Assembly: GCA_049314535.1 (NCBI GenBank)
Contig: JBMOEX010000098.1
Coordinates: 1 to 6,838, forward strand
DNA from: LMEP-6097 sp049314535
GTDB lineage: Bacteria > Cyanobacteriota > Vampirovibrionia > LMEP-6097
DNA length: 6,838 bases
Reading direction: 5' to 3'
Shown: positions 1 to 6,647 of the stretch, piece by piece
How the letters are laid out: each line of letters begins with the position of its first letter
Position numbering within the stretch: the stretch's first letter is position 1
Program-made: the position numbers and the translations under genes
Notes under the pieces: model-generated
What the model saw: the letters and a program-made list of their open reading frames with translations, nothing else
The model's database searches: none
Told to the model about the DNA's origin: nothing

Positions 1-41
1 AAGCCTCTTACTTTAAATAGAATTAAATTAGGGGCGGCTTA

Positions 42-80
42 ATGGGTAATCACAAGATTTATTTAATTTCGATATCATGA
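42..80 (+). CDS. 12-codon leader micro-ORF overlapping the next ORF (tentative)
   Basis: This ORF runs ATG (42-44) to TGA (78-80) and encodes MGNHKIYLISIS. It is the only start in the leader with a plausible ribosome binding site: the purine-rich AGGGGCGG at 30-37, 4 bases before the ATG (its AGGGG core is 7 bases before it). Its TGA shares bases with the ATG at 77 (ATGA), the classic arrangement for translational coupling. The 59-codon ORF downstream has no Shine-Dalgarno sequence of its own, so this short ORF could feed ribosomes to it. Alternatively, 42 is the original start of one gene now split by a frameshift. Size and coding potential are too small to be sure it is translated. Confidence 0.3.
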   Translation: MGNHKIYLISIS

Positions 81-256
81 AAATGATCCCTGTTGAGCCT
101 GCTGAATCTAATAAATTAAGCGATGACTTGTCTACAATTGATAGTTTAGCCCCTAATCCTACTACACTTAATGATTCAGTGAATACTCCTGATCCCGTAG
201 TAAAGACTCAGCAAAGAACACGAAAAAGATCTAGTGCAATTAATAAGAATGTATAA
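77..256 (+). CDS. Small hypothetical protein, 59 aa
   Basis: The ORF starts at ATG 77 and stops at TAA 254-256; an in-frame TAA at 47-49 bounds it upstream. A second in-frame ATG lies at 83, so the start is not certain. The product begins MKMIPVEPAESNK. It is polar, rich in Ser, Thr, Asn, Asp and Pro, and ends in a basic stretch (residues 44-57, including RTRKR). There is no signal peptide, membrane segment or recognisable domain, and it looks mostly disordered. It sits 20 bases ahead of the 314-aa gene in the same direction, so co-transcription is likely. No Shine-Dalgarno precedes the ATG; its overlap with the micro-ORF at 42-80 suggests coupling or an old frameshift. I do not recognise it. 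Being real rather than chance is supported only by its position, length and the tight junctions. Confidence 0.4.
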   Translation: MKMIPVEPAESNKLSDDLSTIDSLAPNPTTLNDSVNTPDPVVKTQQRTRKRSSAINKNV

Positions 257-276
257 GCATAACCCCACTCATTTAC

Positions 277-1221
277 ATGAATAAAATTTCTCCTAGTTTT
301 ACGAATACAACTGTAGAAGCTGGACCGCTAGGAGCTGACTTAGTTTTACGTGCTAACAACTTTTTAGTAAAAAAACTAGCTCCGTATAAGGGATTTAGGG
401 CTTTACCTTTAATGTCGAACCCGGATCGCCTAGAAGCCATGCTTCTTATTCCAGAGTCGCAGATGAAGGATTTAATAATCCCTCCTAAGCTTATTAATCG
501 AGGCATAACTGCTCTTAATGATCGCTGGCATGGAAGAAATACAGATGAGCTAATTTTTAGATCGGTACAAGTTACTCCCAATGGAGATCTTGGCGATAAG
601 GCTGAACTAGTTACTTTTCCTAGAAAAGCTTTATTAACTGTTTTATCAGATAAAAAAAGCTTAAAGTTAATAGAGAGTAAGTTAAACGACCCAAGATACT
701 CTGCTAAAAATGTGTTCGAGACATATACAAAGGTTCAAGTTCTTAGTGCTACATTGTCAGCAGCTTCAGGATCTTCTGCTGCTCCGATAGTTAACGATTT
801 GACAACCGAGCGAGAAGCATTAACCAAGAAAGAACAAGAGCTCCTTCTTAAAGAAAAAGAAGTTCTTCATAAAGAAAAAGAAGTTTTTCATAAAGAAGGA
901 CAACTCGCAGAGCGAGAACGAAAATTACAAGAACAAGCTTCACAGTTAGAACAAGAGAGAAAAAAACTCACAGTGCTGATACAGGAGCAGTTAAGCATGA
1001 CGACGACCCCAGTAGGAGGAAAAACTGTAAGCCCTGCTGTTGAACCAGATCTTCGACCTATTAATCCTCAGGTAGTTAGTCCTGGGCTAGTAATTAACCC
1101 TAAGATAATTAATACTGGACGCGCTAATAATAATCCTGATGATGCCGATCGCCAGAGATTCTTGGAAGATGGTGTTTCAGTGGAAGACGCGGTTAAGCAT
1201 CGAGACTTGATTGAGTATTAA
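277..1221 (+). CDS. Hypothetical coiled-coil protein, 314 aa
   Basis: I do not recognise a family. Residues 1-165 form a mixed, probably folded N-terminal region with hydrophobic runs such as LEAMLLIP (52-59) and LVTFPRKALLTVL (111-123). Residues ~166-172 are a Ser/Ala-rich hinge. Residues ~173-238 are a strongly charged Lys/Glu coiled coil with exact heptads KEKEVLH and KEKEVFH, and a Leu/Gln-rich continuation. Residues 240-295 are Pro/Asn-rich and probably disordered, and the protein ends in a short charged helix. There is no signal peptide or membrane segment, so it is probably cytoplasmic or exported by a Sec-independent route. The start at 277 is the only possible one near the 5' end: an in-frame stop lies at 244-246 with no other start codon between. 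No Shine-Dalgarno precedes it. It follows the 59-aa ORF by 20 bases and converges on the protease gene. A scaffold or partner-binding role through the coiled coil is inference. Confidence 0.85.
   Translation: MNKISPSFTNTTVEAGPLGADLVLRANNFLVKKLAPYKGFRALPLMSNPDRLEAMLLIPESQMKDLIIPPKLINRGITALNDRWHGRNTDELIFRSVQVTPNGDLGDKAELVTFPRKALLTVLSDKKSLKLIESKLNDPRYSAKNVFETYTKVQVLSATLSAASGSSAAPIVNDLTTEREALTKKEQELLLKEKEVLHKEKEVFHKEGQLAERERKLQEQASQLEQERKKLTVLIQEQLSMTTTPVGGKTVSPAVEPDLRPINPQVVSPGLVINPKIINTGRANNNPDDADRQRFLEDGVSVEDAVKHRDLIEY
850..891 (+). repeat. 21-bp tandem repeat encoding a coiled-coil heptad
   Basis: Two adjacent 21-base units (850-870 and 871-891) differ at a single base. Each encodes one heptad, KEKEVLH then KEKEVFH. 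Degenerate flanking copies on both sides (LLKEKEV upstream, HKEGQL downstream) suggest that the coiled coil grew by heptad-length slippage or unequal exchange. The unit length of exactly seven codons keeps both reading frame and heptad register. Confidence 0.75.
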
Positions 1222-1230
1222 ATAAGTAAT

Positions 1231-1248
1231 ATTAAAGCATTCTTTAAT
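1231..1248. terminator. Possible bidirectional terminator hairpin between convergent genes
   Basis: A perfect 7-base stem, ATTAAAG (1231-1237) and CTTTAAT (1242-1248), encloses a CATT loop. It is centred in the 30-base gap between the two convergent stop codons (1219-1221 and 1252-1254). A short T-rich stretch (1249-1254) follows on the + strand. The stem is AT-rich and the T tract is poor, so termination strength is doubtful. The position is what makes it plausible. Confidence 0.35.
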
Positions 1249-1251
1249 CTT

Positions 1252-2244
1252 TTATGGCAGAGGATTCTCCATGAAAGTACGTCTCTCATTGATTCTAAAG
1301 ATATTAGCTTGATCATAAAAATCTAAAAACTCACTAGGGCTTAATTCTACAGGCATTAATGAATTATGCGGGCAGGTAATTAAAAAATTTCCATTTTCAG
1401 TAAGGCTGACTGCAACAGCGTGATGATCAATAATCTTGTGACCATTTTTTTCTTTTTTGAAAACATTTTTTTCATCCCAAGTGCAGTCTTCATAAGCTGT
1501 TTTGCCAGAGTCTTTCAAAGCTTCTTCTTCAGTTTTATGTCTTGATCCAGCGGTTATTTTATAATAAGGATCTTCTAGATAAGATCTTAATGTCTGAATG
1601 AATTCTTCCTGGTTTACTGAAGAATCTTGACTGAAGCCTGAGTTTATCGTTACCGAACCCCCTTCTTGATGTTCTATTCCAGCACGCCAAGCATTTTTTG
1701 AAACTTGAGAACCAGAAGATTCCATGCCGAGTAATCTGCCGACTTCTCTAACTGGCATTTTAGGCTCAATATGAACTCTATTTTCCCCTTTGCCGAGAAC
1801 ACTGTAGAGGTTGTCAGTTCTTCTTACTAGTTCTGTAACAGCATAGCTGATAAATGCTACACCTGGAGCGCCTGCTGAATGTGTTTTGATGTAACGATCA
1901 ACATCATCGGTACCTTTTGGTTTATAATCTACTTCTGTCGGTATTAAAAATCCTTTTACTTCTCTTAAGCCATGCTCAGAGTCACGTCTCAAGAAAATTC
2001 TTTGAGTATTAAGTCCTGCGATCTTCGGATCATGCTTGACTTCTGCTGGGAACCTGAAACTATAAATCGTGCGTCCCTGAGAGTCTATATCTGGAGATAG
2101 TCCTTGCATAAGCCCTTTAATTAAAGTGCCATTCTCGTCACTTAAAGCAGTTATTATGCCAGCTAAATGCATGCACTCTGATAAAGATTTTTGTGACACG
2201 GAAATTTCACCGTGTGAAAAGAAAAGATCTTCTATTAGAGCTGC
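1252..2244 (-). other. Calpain-like (C2-type, papain-fold) protease domain, residues ~1463-1792
   Basis: Landmarks appear in calpain order. QKSLSEC (1480-1486) matches the calpain pattern Q-G-x-L-G-D-C, with the oxyanion Gln exactly six residues before the Cys, and is followed by a hydrophobic helix like the calpain 'WLLAAIASL' (1487-1497). A strand-rich segment, IYSFRFPAEV (1522-1531), resembles the calpain 'YxVxF' strands. GVAFISYAVTELV (1590-1602) resembles the 'LLEKAYAKV' helix. YKITAGSR (1690-1697) precedes the His strand, HHAVAVSL (1736-1743), comparable to 'GHAYSVTG'. The strand NFLITCPHN (1748-1756) comes next, where calpains have 'RLRNPWG', followed by the acidic helix SPSEFLDFYDQ (1764-1774). 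The recognition is by eye from known calpain motifs. The usual Asn position is occupied by Cys1753, with Asn1756 three residues later. Confidence 0.72.
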
Positions 2245-5200
2245 TTTATTAGAGACCTCTAGTAACTCATGTCTACCATTAACATTATTTTTTGCGACAT
2301 AATAAAGTTTTTTATCGATCTTTAAAAAATCTTTTGGCTGAAAGGAAATTTCATTTTCATCAGAACCTTTTGCGATACCATTTACAGCAAAAGCTAAACC
2401 TGAAGCTGCTTCGTCAATCCTTAATGTGAATCTATCTTCATTGTTTTTGATAGTGCCGATATTTTTCTGCTCGCCATTAATATATTGAGAGATGATCATT
2501 TCGGGATTTGTAGTAGAACTACTTAGATGAGAAACTAGTACTGGAGGGTGTTCTATTACATTGCCTGCTGTAAGCTGTTCTAAGAAATATTTTTGAGAAG
2601 AATCACACATATTCCATTTGAAATCATCTTCTGCTACTCTTTTTAGTAAATTTGCTTGAAAGCCTGTATTTATAATGAATTTATTGTCTTTAAGCTCTGT
2701 TAAAAGATCTATAAGCATTTCTGAACTAGTGCAAGATTTTAACATCTCTGTTTCTCTTCTTAGATATTGACTAGAAGAGTGTTCTGGCTTAACTGCTCGT
2801 GAATCTATTTTTTGCATCTGTGAAACATAAGCAGCTTTAGTTGGTAGCATGGCAGCTGTAAACCTTTTATCTAGTCTTTCTTGAAATTCTGGTTTTAAAT
2901 TTGGCAGCTCTAATAAAGGTAAAACGTAATTGGTGTTTGCATCATCCATGTGAAATAAAAAATCACCGAATAGTTCTAATGCATTATTTCTTGATTCTAT
3001 ATTTATATCAATTATTTTACTTGAGCCATTATTATGAGATTCTTGTATTGCTTGATATACTTCTTTTAAATTTTCTAAACCTTCTGAGAGACGAGTACTT
3101 AGGACATCGAAATAAGGATATTTTTTTAAGGTTTCTAATTGTTTATCTAAAAATGTAATATCTTCATTTGGATACATTCGACCTTCTCTCGTCGTAGCTT
3201 GGATTTCTGCATAGGAAACGTCATATTTTGGAGGATTTACTTTTGCACTATCCATGAATCCATTTACTAAAGAACTTAATTTGTCTATTGATAAATTGAA
3301 ACCATTCTTATCTATGAGGCTTGTAAGGTTTACTAGAGTTTTGAGATCGTTATTTGTGATGGCAGTTTCAAGATCTTCAAAATAAATTTTTTCATGAAGC
3401 TTATGAAACCTAGAATGGTTTAAAAGTCCTTCATTCTTGAATCCTCCCCCAAAATCTATAATTTTGTTATTATCATCACGAATTAATTCTCCTTGAGAAT
3501 AAGCTAGTGCTTCAGATAAGGAGATATGATGATTTTCATTTTTCGCTAGAGACCTTAAGAGATTAATATTCTGGGCTGTAACTTCCACGAATTCTAGCTG
3601 TGCCGTTTCTTTATTTTGATTGCAGTAGAAAAATTGGTTATCAAGCGAAAGGTAATCACCTGGAGTGAAATAGTCACAACCTTGATATCCCCGTTTCCCT
3701 AAAACTGAGATGTTGATTTCATCTTGAGATTTTCCATTTTTAATAGTGTAAGATTCTTTTTCTTCATTTTTCATTATTTTCGCGACTTCGATTTGCTTGC
3801 CATTTTTAAGCATATGCAGAGTGCTTGTTCCATCATCCTCTGCGCGTAGTTCTAGTGCAGCAGGGCAAGTATTTAGATTCTTGATCTTCAGACCTTCTAT
3901 TGTGGGCAGTCTATCCATTAATAATTTATTGAATAGAGGTGGCAGAGATTCTCTGAACTGTTGTATTTGGTGGCTTTCAGTATTCCATGTGAAATTTTCA
4001 TCTCTATAGATTTTTGCAAGTAAGTTTTCTCTGAAAGCAGCACTGTATTTGAAATCCTTATTTCCATTTAAAGTTAGAATAACTTTGTTTAAATCGTGAG
4101 CATTTGTACATTCATTAATGAGGCTAGCTTCTAATTTATTGACTAGCTCTTTATTGTTTAAGCCAAACTCATGTGCTTGAATAACTAAATCTAGTTTAGT
4201 CTTTATGACATCAGGTATAGAGCCTGCTCCTAGTTGTTGTTTAAAATTTTTCTGCTGATCGTCACTAATATTCCAAATAAAATCAGTTTGGTTAATTTTT
4301 TCATGTAAAGTTTTAATAAATTTAGGACTATAGCTGAAATCAGCTTCCTGATTTAAGCTGATTAGTACTAAATTTAAATGGTCTGAGTTTTTACAGTCCT
4401 GAATTAGCTTTGTTTCTAAGTTTTCTATTTTTATATTATCTTTTTCGTTATTTGAAGATAGTTTATGCAGTTTCGCTATAAAACCAGCTTTCCTGACGAC
4501 ATTAGATTTATCATAAAGATCTTCTATCTTTTGAGTAAATTTAGGATTTGTTTCCTCTATTAAATATAAAGCAGGTAAATATTTATGAGGCACTAATGTA
4601 TCTGCTTGAATAAAAGCTTCACCTAAAACTTTAAGTGCTTCGTTGTTTTTCTGTGTATCTTGTAAACCTTCTGCTTGATTGATTTTTAGCCCTTTGCTGT
4701 CTATTTCTTCAAATGAGCTTTTCATAAGTTCAGCATGTTCTCTTTGAATTTTTAGAAGTGTCGCTGCTGGAGATGCTTTATCGAAGCATTCTATAACTTT
4801 ATCTAGAAAACTAAAATTCCAGTTATTAGAAACTATTCGTCCACTGTGAGTGGATTGAATATCTTCTAGGCTGACTTTTAATTCTGGCTTAGAATGGGTA
4901 ATATAAGCTTCCATTCCTTTTTTTAAATCAGGAAAATTTTCACTCATATTTAAAGATTGGATTGACTGATTTAGAGCAAAAATTTGATTTAAATTACCAC
5001 CCTTTAAAACCTCTGTATAATCTTTTTCTAAAACTTGTAAGATGAAAGCCGAAATAGCCTCTGTGTCTAAATTGCACTGATTTAAACTAGTTATCAGTGC
5101 TTCTAATGAAGATTTCACTTTACTGTCTTTGTTCCAATGGTTACGCCATGCAGCAGTAGAAGCTACGTCTGCACCGCTGATCTTCTGTGGATCTAATGCT

Positions 5201-6630
5201 TCAAAAAATATTTTTGCATATTCGGCTCCTTTAGTTTCATGAATACTTTGATCTACGCAGTCGATGGAGATTATATCCTTGAATAAGCCTTCAGCAAAGG
5301 TGACACCGTTACAGTAGTGTTTATGATTATTAATAAGTTGATCGCTTTTAGCAAAACTTAGAATCTTTTCGGTATTTTCCTCCGTTAAATTAGCTTCAAG
5401 TAAAGACCAAGCAATATGATAAGGTGCTAGTTCATTCTTTTCTAAATGTTTGTATTCTAAATTTTCAATAAATTCATTTACTAACTTATCATTGCCTAAT
5501 TGCAAAGCAGCATATAGATAGGAACTAGCGGCACGGCTGTTTAAAAAATCCTCGCTACTAATAAGAGAATTAACAGCTTCTCGGATATCTGGATTTAGGT
5601 GTTGTTCTTGGCTTTTTAACATGACTAATGAATATTCCGAAATCTGCTCTGGATCTGAAAATTTTAATTGACCATCCTCTTTTTTTAAATCAATAAATCT
5701 TAAAAGAAAATCTTCAGAATTAAGAGTTTTCATAAAATTTATTGGAAGACCTTGTATGCTGAGATTATTTTGTGTGACTTCAGCTATCATATGATCTCTG
5801 AAGCTTCTTTGTTCTTGAAGATATTCTGTACTGTGAGAATTCCATAGCAGATCTCCAGAAAGAGCCTTTCCTATAAAGGTTTTACATAATGTTTCAGAAA
5901 GCTTTTGTTGATTTTTTTTAGAAATAGCGTCGTGATTTAGAAGTAATTCTATAACATCCTTCGTTTGATCAAAGGATTTGTGAACTCCACGTCCTAAAAC
6001 TTCTCGGCTTTCAGAGATAAAATAATGGTCACTAGCACTGTAAAATAACCAGTTGTTAGTGCTGTGTTTTTCTAGTAATAATTCGTTAACTACTTTCGCT
6101 CCAGATTTATCATCAAGAAAGGCTTGCATATAATCAGCTCTCCCCTGAAGCCATTGCTCGTCAATGCACATTGTTAATTTTTTATCTAAGTACTTTTCTA
6201 TGTCAGAAAGTTTTAAACCAGCGTCTATTAATTTTTCTTGTAATTCAGGTTGATGACGCTGTTCCCAAATAGCTGCCATAAATAGATCAGTTTTAAGGCT
6301 AGATGAATTATCAATTCGATTGGCGATGTTACTGTAGGATCTGCCAGAATATTTACGCAAGAGGTCGTGGTATGTATCATATTTAAAATCTTCAGTTAAT
6401 AATTTTGCATCTTGAATGCTGTGCTTCATTTCTGCTGTAAAGGAATCTAATTTATCTAAAATTTCGCCTAGATTTGCGCGAATGATGGTTTGACCGATTT
6501 GGGTTTCGAGTACGCTTACACCACTTATTGATGTTGGCACAGGTTTTTTAGTAGGCTTGGCATCATCGGTTTTTATAGGCTGTAAATTTTGATCTCGAGT
6601 GATTTTGAGATCAGTCGTTCTAATACTCAT
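1252..6630 (-). CDS. Giant repeat protein with C-terminal calpain-like cysteine protease domain, 1792 aa
   Basis: Residues 1-45 look disordered and basic; there is no signal peptide or membrane segment. Residues ~50-590 are mostly helical and include one divergent WN repeat (223-283). Residues ~591-1060 form block A: helices, two WN repeats, a beta-rich module (918-1020) and a short stretch resembling the start of the protease domain with Ala1041 at the Cys position. Residues ~1056-1140 are a helical linker. Block B (~1143-1505) repeats the layout and leads into the protease domain (~1463-1792) with Gln1480, Cys1486 and His1737. The start is supported by AAGGAA seven bases upstream. The gene converges on the 314-aa gene with a 30-base gap. 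The likely role is cytosolic proteolysis, perhaps as an effector delivered to a host or rival cell; that role is inferred from size, repeats, the lack of a Sec signal and the eukaryote-like protease. A degenerate, inactive protease is possible because the third catalytic position is unusual. Confidence 0.93.
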   Translation of the reverse strand: MSIRTTDLKITRDQNLQPIKTDDAKPTKKPVPTSISGVSVLETQIGQTIIRANLGEILDKLDSFTAEMKHSIQDAKLLTEDFKYDTYHDLLRKYSGRSYSNIANRIDNSSSLKTDLFMAAIWEQRHQPELQEKLIDAGLKLSDIEKYLDKKLTMCIDEQWLQGRADYMQAFLDDKSGAKVVNELLLEKHSTNNWLFYSASDHYFISESREVLGRGVHKSFDQTKDVIELLLNHDAISKKNQQKLSETLCKTFIGKALSGDLLWNSHSTEYLQEQRSFRDHMIAEVTQNNLSIQGLPINFMKTLNSEDFLLRFIDLKKEDGQLKFSDPEQISEYSLVMLKSQEQHLNPDIREAVNSLISSEDFLNSRAASSYLYAALQLGNDKLVNEFIENLEYKHLEKNELAPYHIAWSLLEANLTEENTEKILSFAKSDQLINNHKHYCNGVTFAEGLFKDIISIDCVDQSIHETKGAEYAKIFFEALDPQKISGADVASTAAWRNHWNKDSKVKSSLEALITSLNQCNLDTEAISAFILQVLEKDYTEVLKGGNLNQIFALNQSIQSLNMSENFPDLKKGMEAYITHSKPELKVSLEDIQSTHSGRIVSNNWNFSFLDKVIECFDKASPAATLLKIQREHAELMKSSFEEIDSKGLKINQAEGLQDTQKNNEALKVLGEAFIQADTLVPHKYLPALYLIEETNPKFTQKIEDLYDKSNVVRKAGFIAKLHKLSSNNEKDNIKIENLETKLIQDCKNSDHLNLVLISLNQEADFSYSPKFIKTLHEKINQTDFIWNISDDQQKNFKQQLGAGSIPDVIKTKLDLVIQAHEFGLNNKELVNKLEASLINECTNAHDLNKVILTLNGNKDFKYSAAFRENLLAKIYRDENFTWNTESHQIQQFRESLPPLFNKLLMDRLPTIEGLKIKNLNTCPAALELRAEDDGTSTLHMLKNGKQIEVAKIMKNEEKESYTIKNGKSQDEINISVLGKRGYQGCDYFTPGDYLSLDNQFFYCNQNKETAQLEFVEVTAQNINLLRSLAKNENHHISLSEALAYSQGELIRDDNNKIIDFGGGFKNEGLLNHSRFHKLHEKIYFEDLETAITNNDLKTLVNLTSLIDKNGFNLSIDKLSSLVNGFMDSAKVNPPKYDVSYAEIQATTREGRMYPNEDITFLDKQLETLKKYPYFDVLSTRLSEGLENLKEVYQAIQESHNNGSSKIIDINIESRNNALELFGDFLFHMDDANTNYVLPLLELPNLKPEFQERLDKRFTAAMLPTKAAYVSQMQKIDSRAVKPEHSSSQYLRRETEMLKSCTSSEMLIDLLTELKDNKFIINTGFQANLLKRVAEDDFKWNMCDSSQKYFLEQLTAGNVIEHPPVLVSHLSSSTTNPEMIISQYINGEQKNIGTIKNNEDRFTLRIDEAASGLAFAVNGIAKGSDENEISFQPKDFLKIDKKLYYVAKNNVNGRHELLEVSNKAALIEDLFFSHGEISVSQKSLSECMHLAGIITALSDENGTLIKGLMQGLSPDIDSQGRTIYSFRFPAEVKHDPKIAGLNTQRIFLRRDSEHGLREVKGFLIPTEVDYKPKGTDDVDRYIKTHSAGAPGVAFISYAVTELVRRTDNLYSVLGKGENRVHIEPKMPVREVGRLLGMESSGSQVSKNAWRAGIEHQEGGSVTINSGFSQDSSVNQEEFIQTLRSYLEDPYYKITAGSRHKTEEEALKDSGKTAYEDCTWDEKNVFKKEKNGHKIIDHHAVAVSLTENGNFLITCPHNSLMPVELSPSEFLDFYDQANIFRINERRTFMENPLP
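2245..2547 (-). other. Beta-rich module, copy B (residues 1362-1462)
   Basis: The segment alternates hydrophobic strands with polar turns: MIISQYINGEQ (1378-1388), IGTIKNNEDRFTLRI (1391-1405), DFLKIDKKLYYVAKNN (1434-1449) and ELLEVS (1455-1460). It matches copy A strand by strand (for example DFLKIDKKLYY against DYLSLDNQFFY). It may pack against the protease domain that follows, since both copies precede the protease Cys region. Confidence 0.5.
2572..2745 (-). repeat. WN repeat 4 (residues 1296-1353)
   Basis: This copy has MLKSC (1296-1300), a Leu-rich helix, GFQANLLKRV (1323-1332), FKWN (1337-1340) and a closing helix with Gln and aromatic residues. The Cys-to-Trp spacing is 39 residues, against 40 and 41 in repeats 2 and 3. 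Confidence 0.6.
3571..3879 (-). other. Beta-rich module, copy A (residues 918-1020)
   Basis: Predicted strands include STLHMLKNGKQIEVAKIM (936-953), ESYTIKNGK (959-967), DYLSLDNQFFYCNQN (992-1006) and LEFVEVTAQ (1012-1020). The order and spacing match copy B. I do not recognise the fold. Confidence 0.5.
3940..4125 (-). repeat. WN repeat 3 (residues 836-897)
   Basis: This copy has LINEC (837-841), helix DLNKVILTLN (846-855), FKYSAAFRENLLAKI (860-874), FTWN (880-883) and the closing helix QQFRESL (890-896). It directly follows repeat 2 and looks like a local tandem duplication of it. Confidence 0.65.
4231..4407 (-). repeat. WN repeat 2 (residues 742-800)
   Basis: This copy has LIQDC (742-746), helix HLNLVLISLN (751-760), FSYSPKFIKTLHEKI (765-779), FIWN (784-787) and closing helix QQKNFKQQL (792-800). 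It is the clearest match to repeat 3; shared positions include the Cys, the Leu-rich helix, F-x-Y-S, the Trp-Asn pair and Q-x-F near the end. Confidence 0.65.
5782..5964 (-). repeat. WN repeat 1, divergent (residues ~223-283)
   Basis: This copy has DVIELLLNHDAIS (225-237), a helix with LSETLCKTF (244-252), LLWN (261-264) and a closing helix with QEQRSFRDHM (272-281). The spacing of helices and the WN pair matches the other three copies, but the conserved leading Cys is absent. Confidence 0.4.
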
Positions 6631-6637
6631 ACATATG

Positions 6638-6643
6638 TTCCTT
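6638..6643 (-). promoter_or_regulatory. Shine-Dalgarno site of the protease gene
   Basis: The minus strand reads AAGGAA, seven bases before the ATG at 6628-6630. It fixes the start of the 1792-aa protein. The intervening ACATATGT contains another ATG in a different frame that stops after four codons, so it is not a competing start. Confidence 0.8.
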
Positions 6644-6647
6644 AAAT

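Larger units (their letters stand above)
2116..3204 (-). repeat. Internal duplication, block B (residues ~1143-1505)
   Basis: This is the second copy of a multi-part block. It opens with IQATTREGRM (1143-1152) and ITFLDK (1158-1163), reaches WN at 1339-1340, then the beta-rich module (1362-1462) and the catalytic Cys region. From the opening Ile to the Trp is 196 residues, against 195 in block A, so the copies are almost co-linear. Similarity is visible in the protein only, which implies an old duplication. Confidence 0.65.
3451..4860 (-). repeat. Internal duplication, block A (residues ~591-1060), with truncated protease start
   Basis: This is the first copy of the block. It opens with IQSTHSGRIV (591-600) and FSFLDK (606-611), continues through WN at 786-787 and an extra WN repeat (about 836-897) that block B lacks, then a beta-rich module (918-1020). 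It ends with ISLSEALAY (1036-1044) and RDDNNKII (1051-1058). The latter aligns with SLSEC and SDENGTLI of block B, with Ala1041 at the catalytic Cys position. Nothing resembling the rest of the protease follows; a helical linker takes over. Confidence 0.6.

Noticed and set aside
18..23. TAGAAT as a -10 box for the + strand genes
   Set aside because: The matching -35 would fall outside the window, and AT-rich sequence yields such hexamers often.
273..581. 102-codon open frame on the - strand
   Set aside because: It lies opposite the 314-aa gene and has no ribosome site or recognisable product; it is a shadow of that gene.
1252..1300. C-terminal type IV secretion signal (E-block-like) on the protease
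   Set aside because: The last residues (NERRTFMENPLP) contain only scattered acidic residues, too little to claim a secretion signal.
2901..3158. 85-codon open frame on the + strand
   Set aside because: It lies wholly inside the protease gene on the opposite strand, and its Leu/Tyr-rich product is what an antisense read of AT-rich helical coding sequence gives.
3797..4009. 70-codon open frame on the + strand
   Set aside because: It is antisense to the protease gene and its Ser-rich product has no domain; a chance frame.
5460..5560. Ankyrin-like pattern (residues ~366-392, YLYAALQLGNDKLVNEF)
   Set aside because: It has a single helix pair with an ankyrin-like look, but there is no G-x-T-P-L-H signature and no tandem 33-residue spacing.
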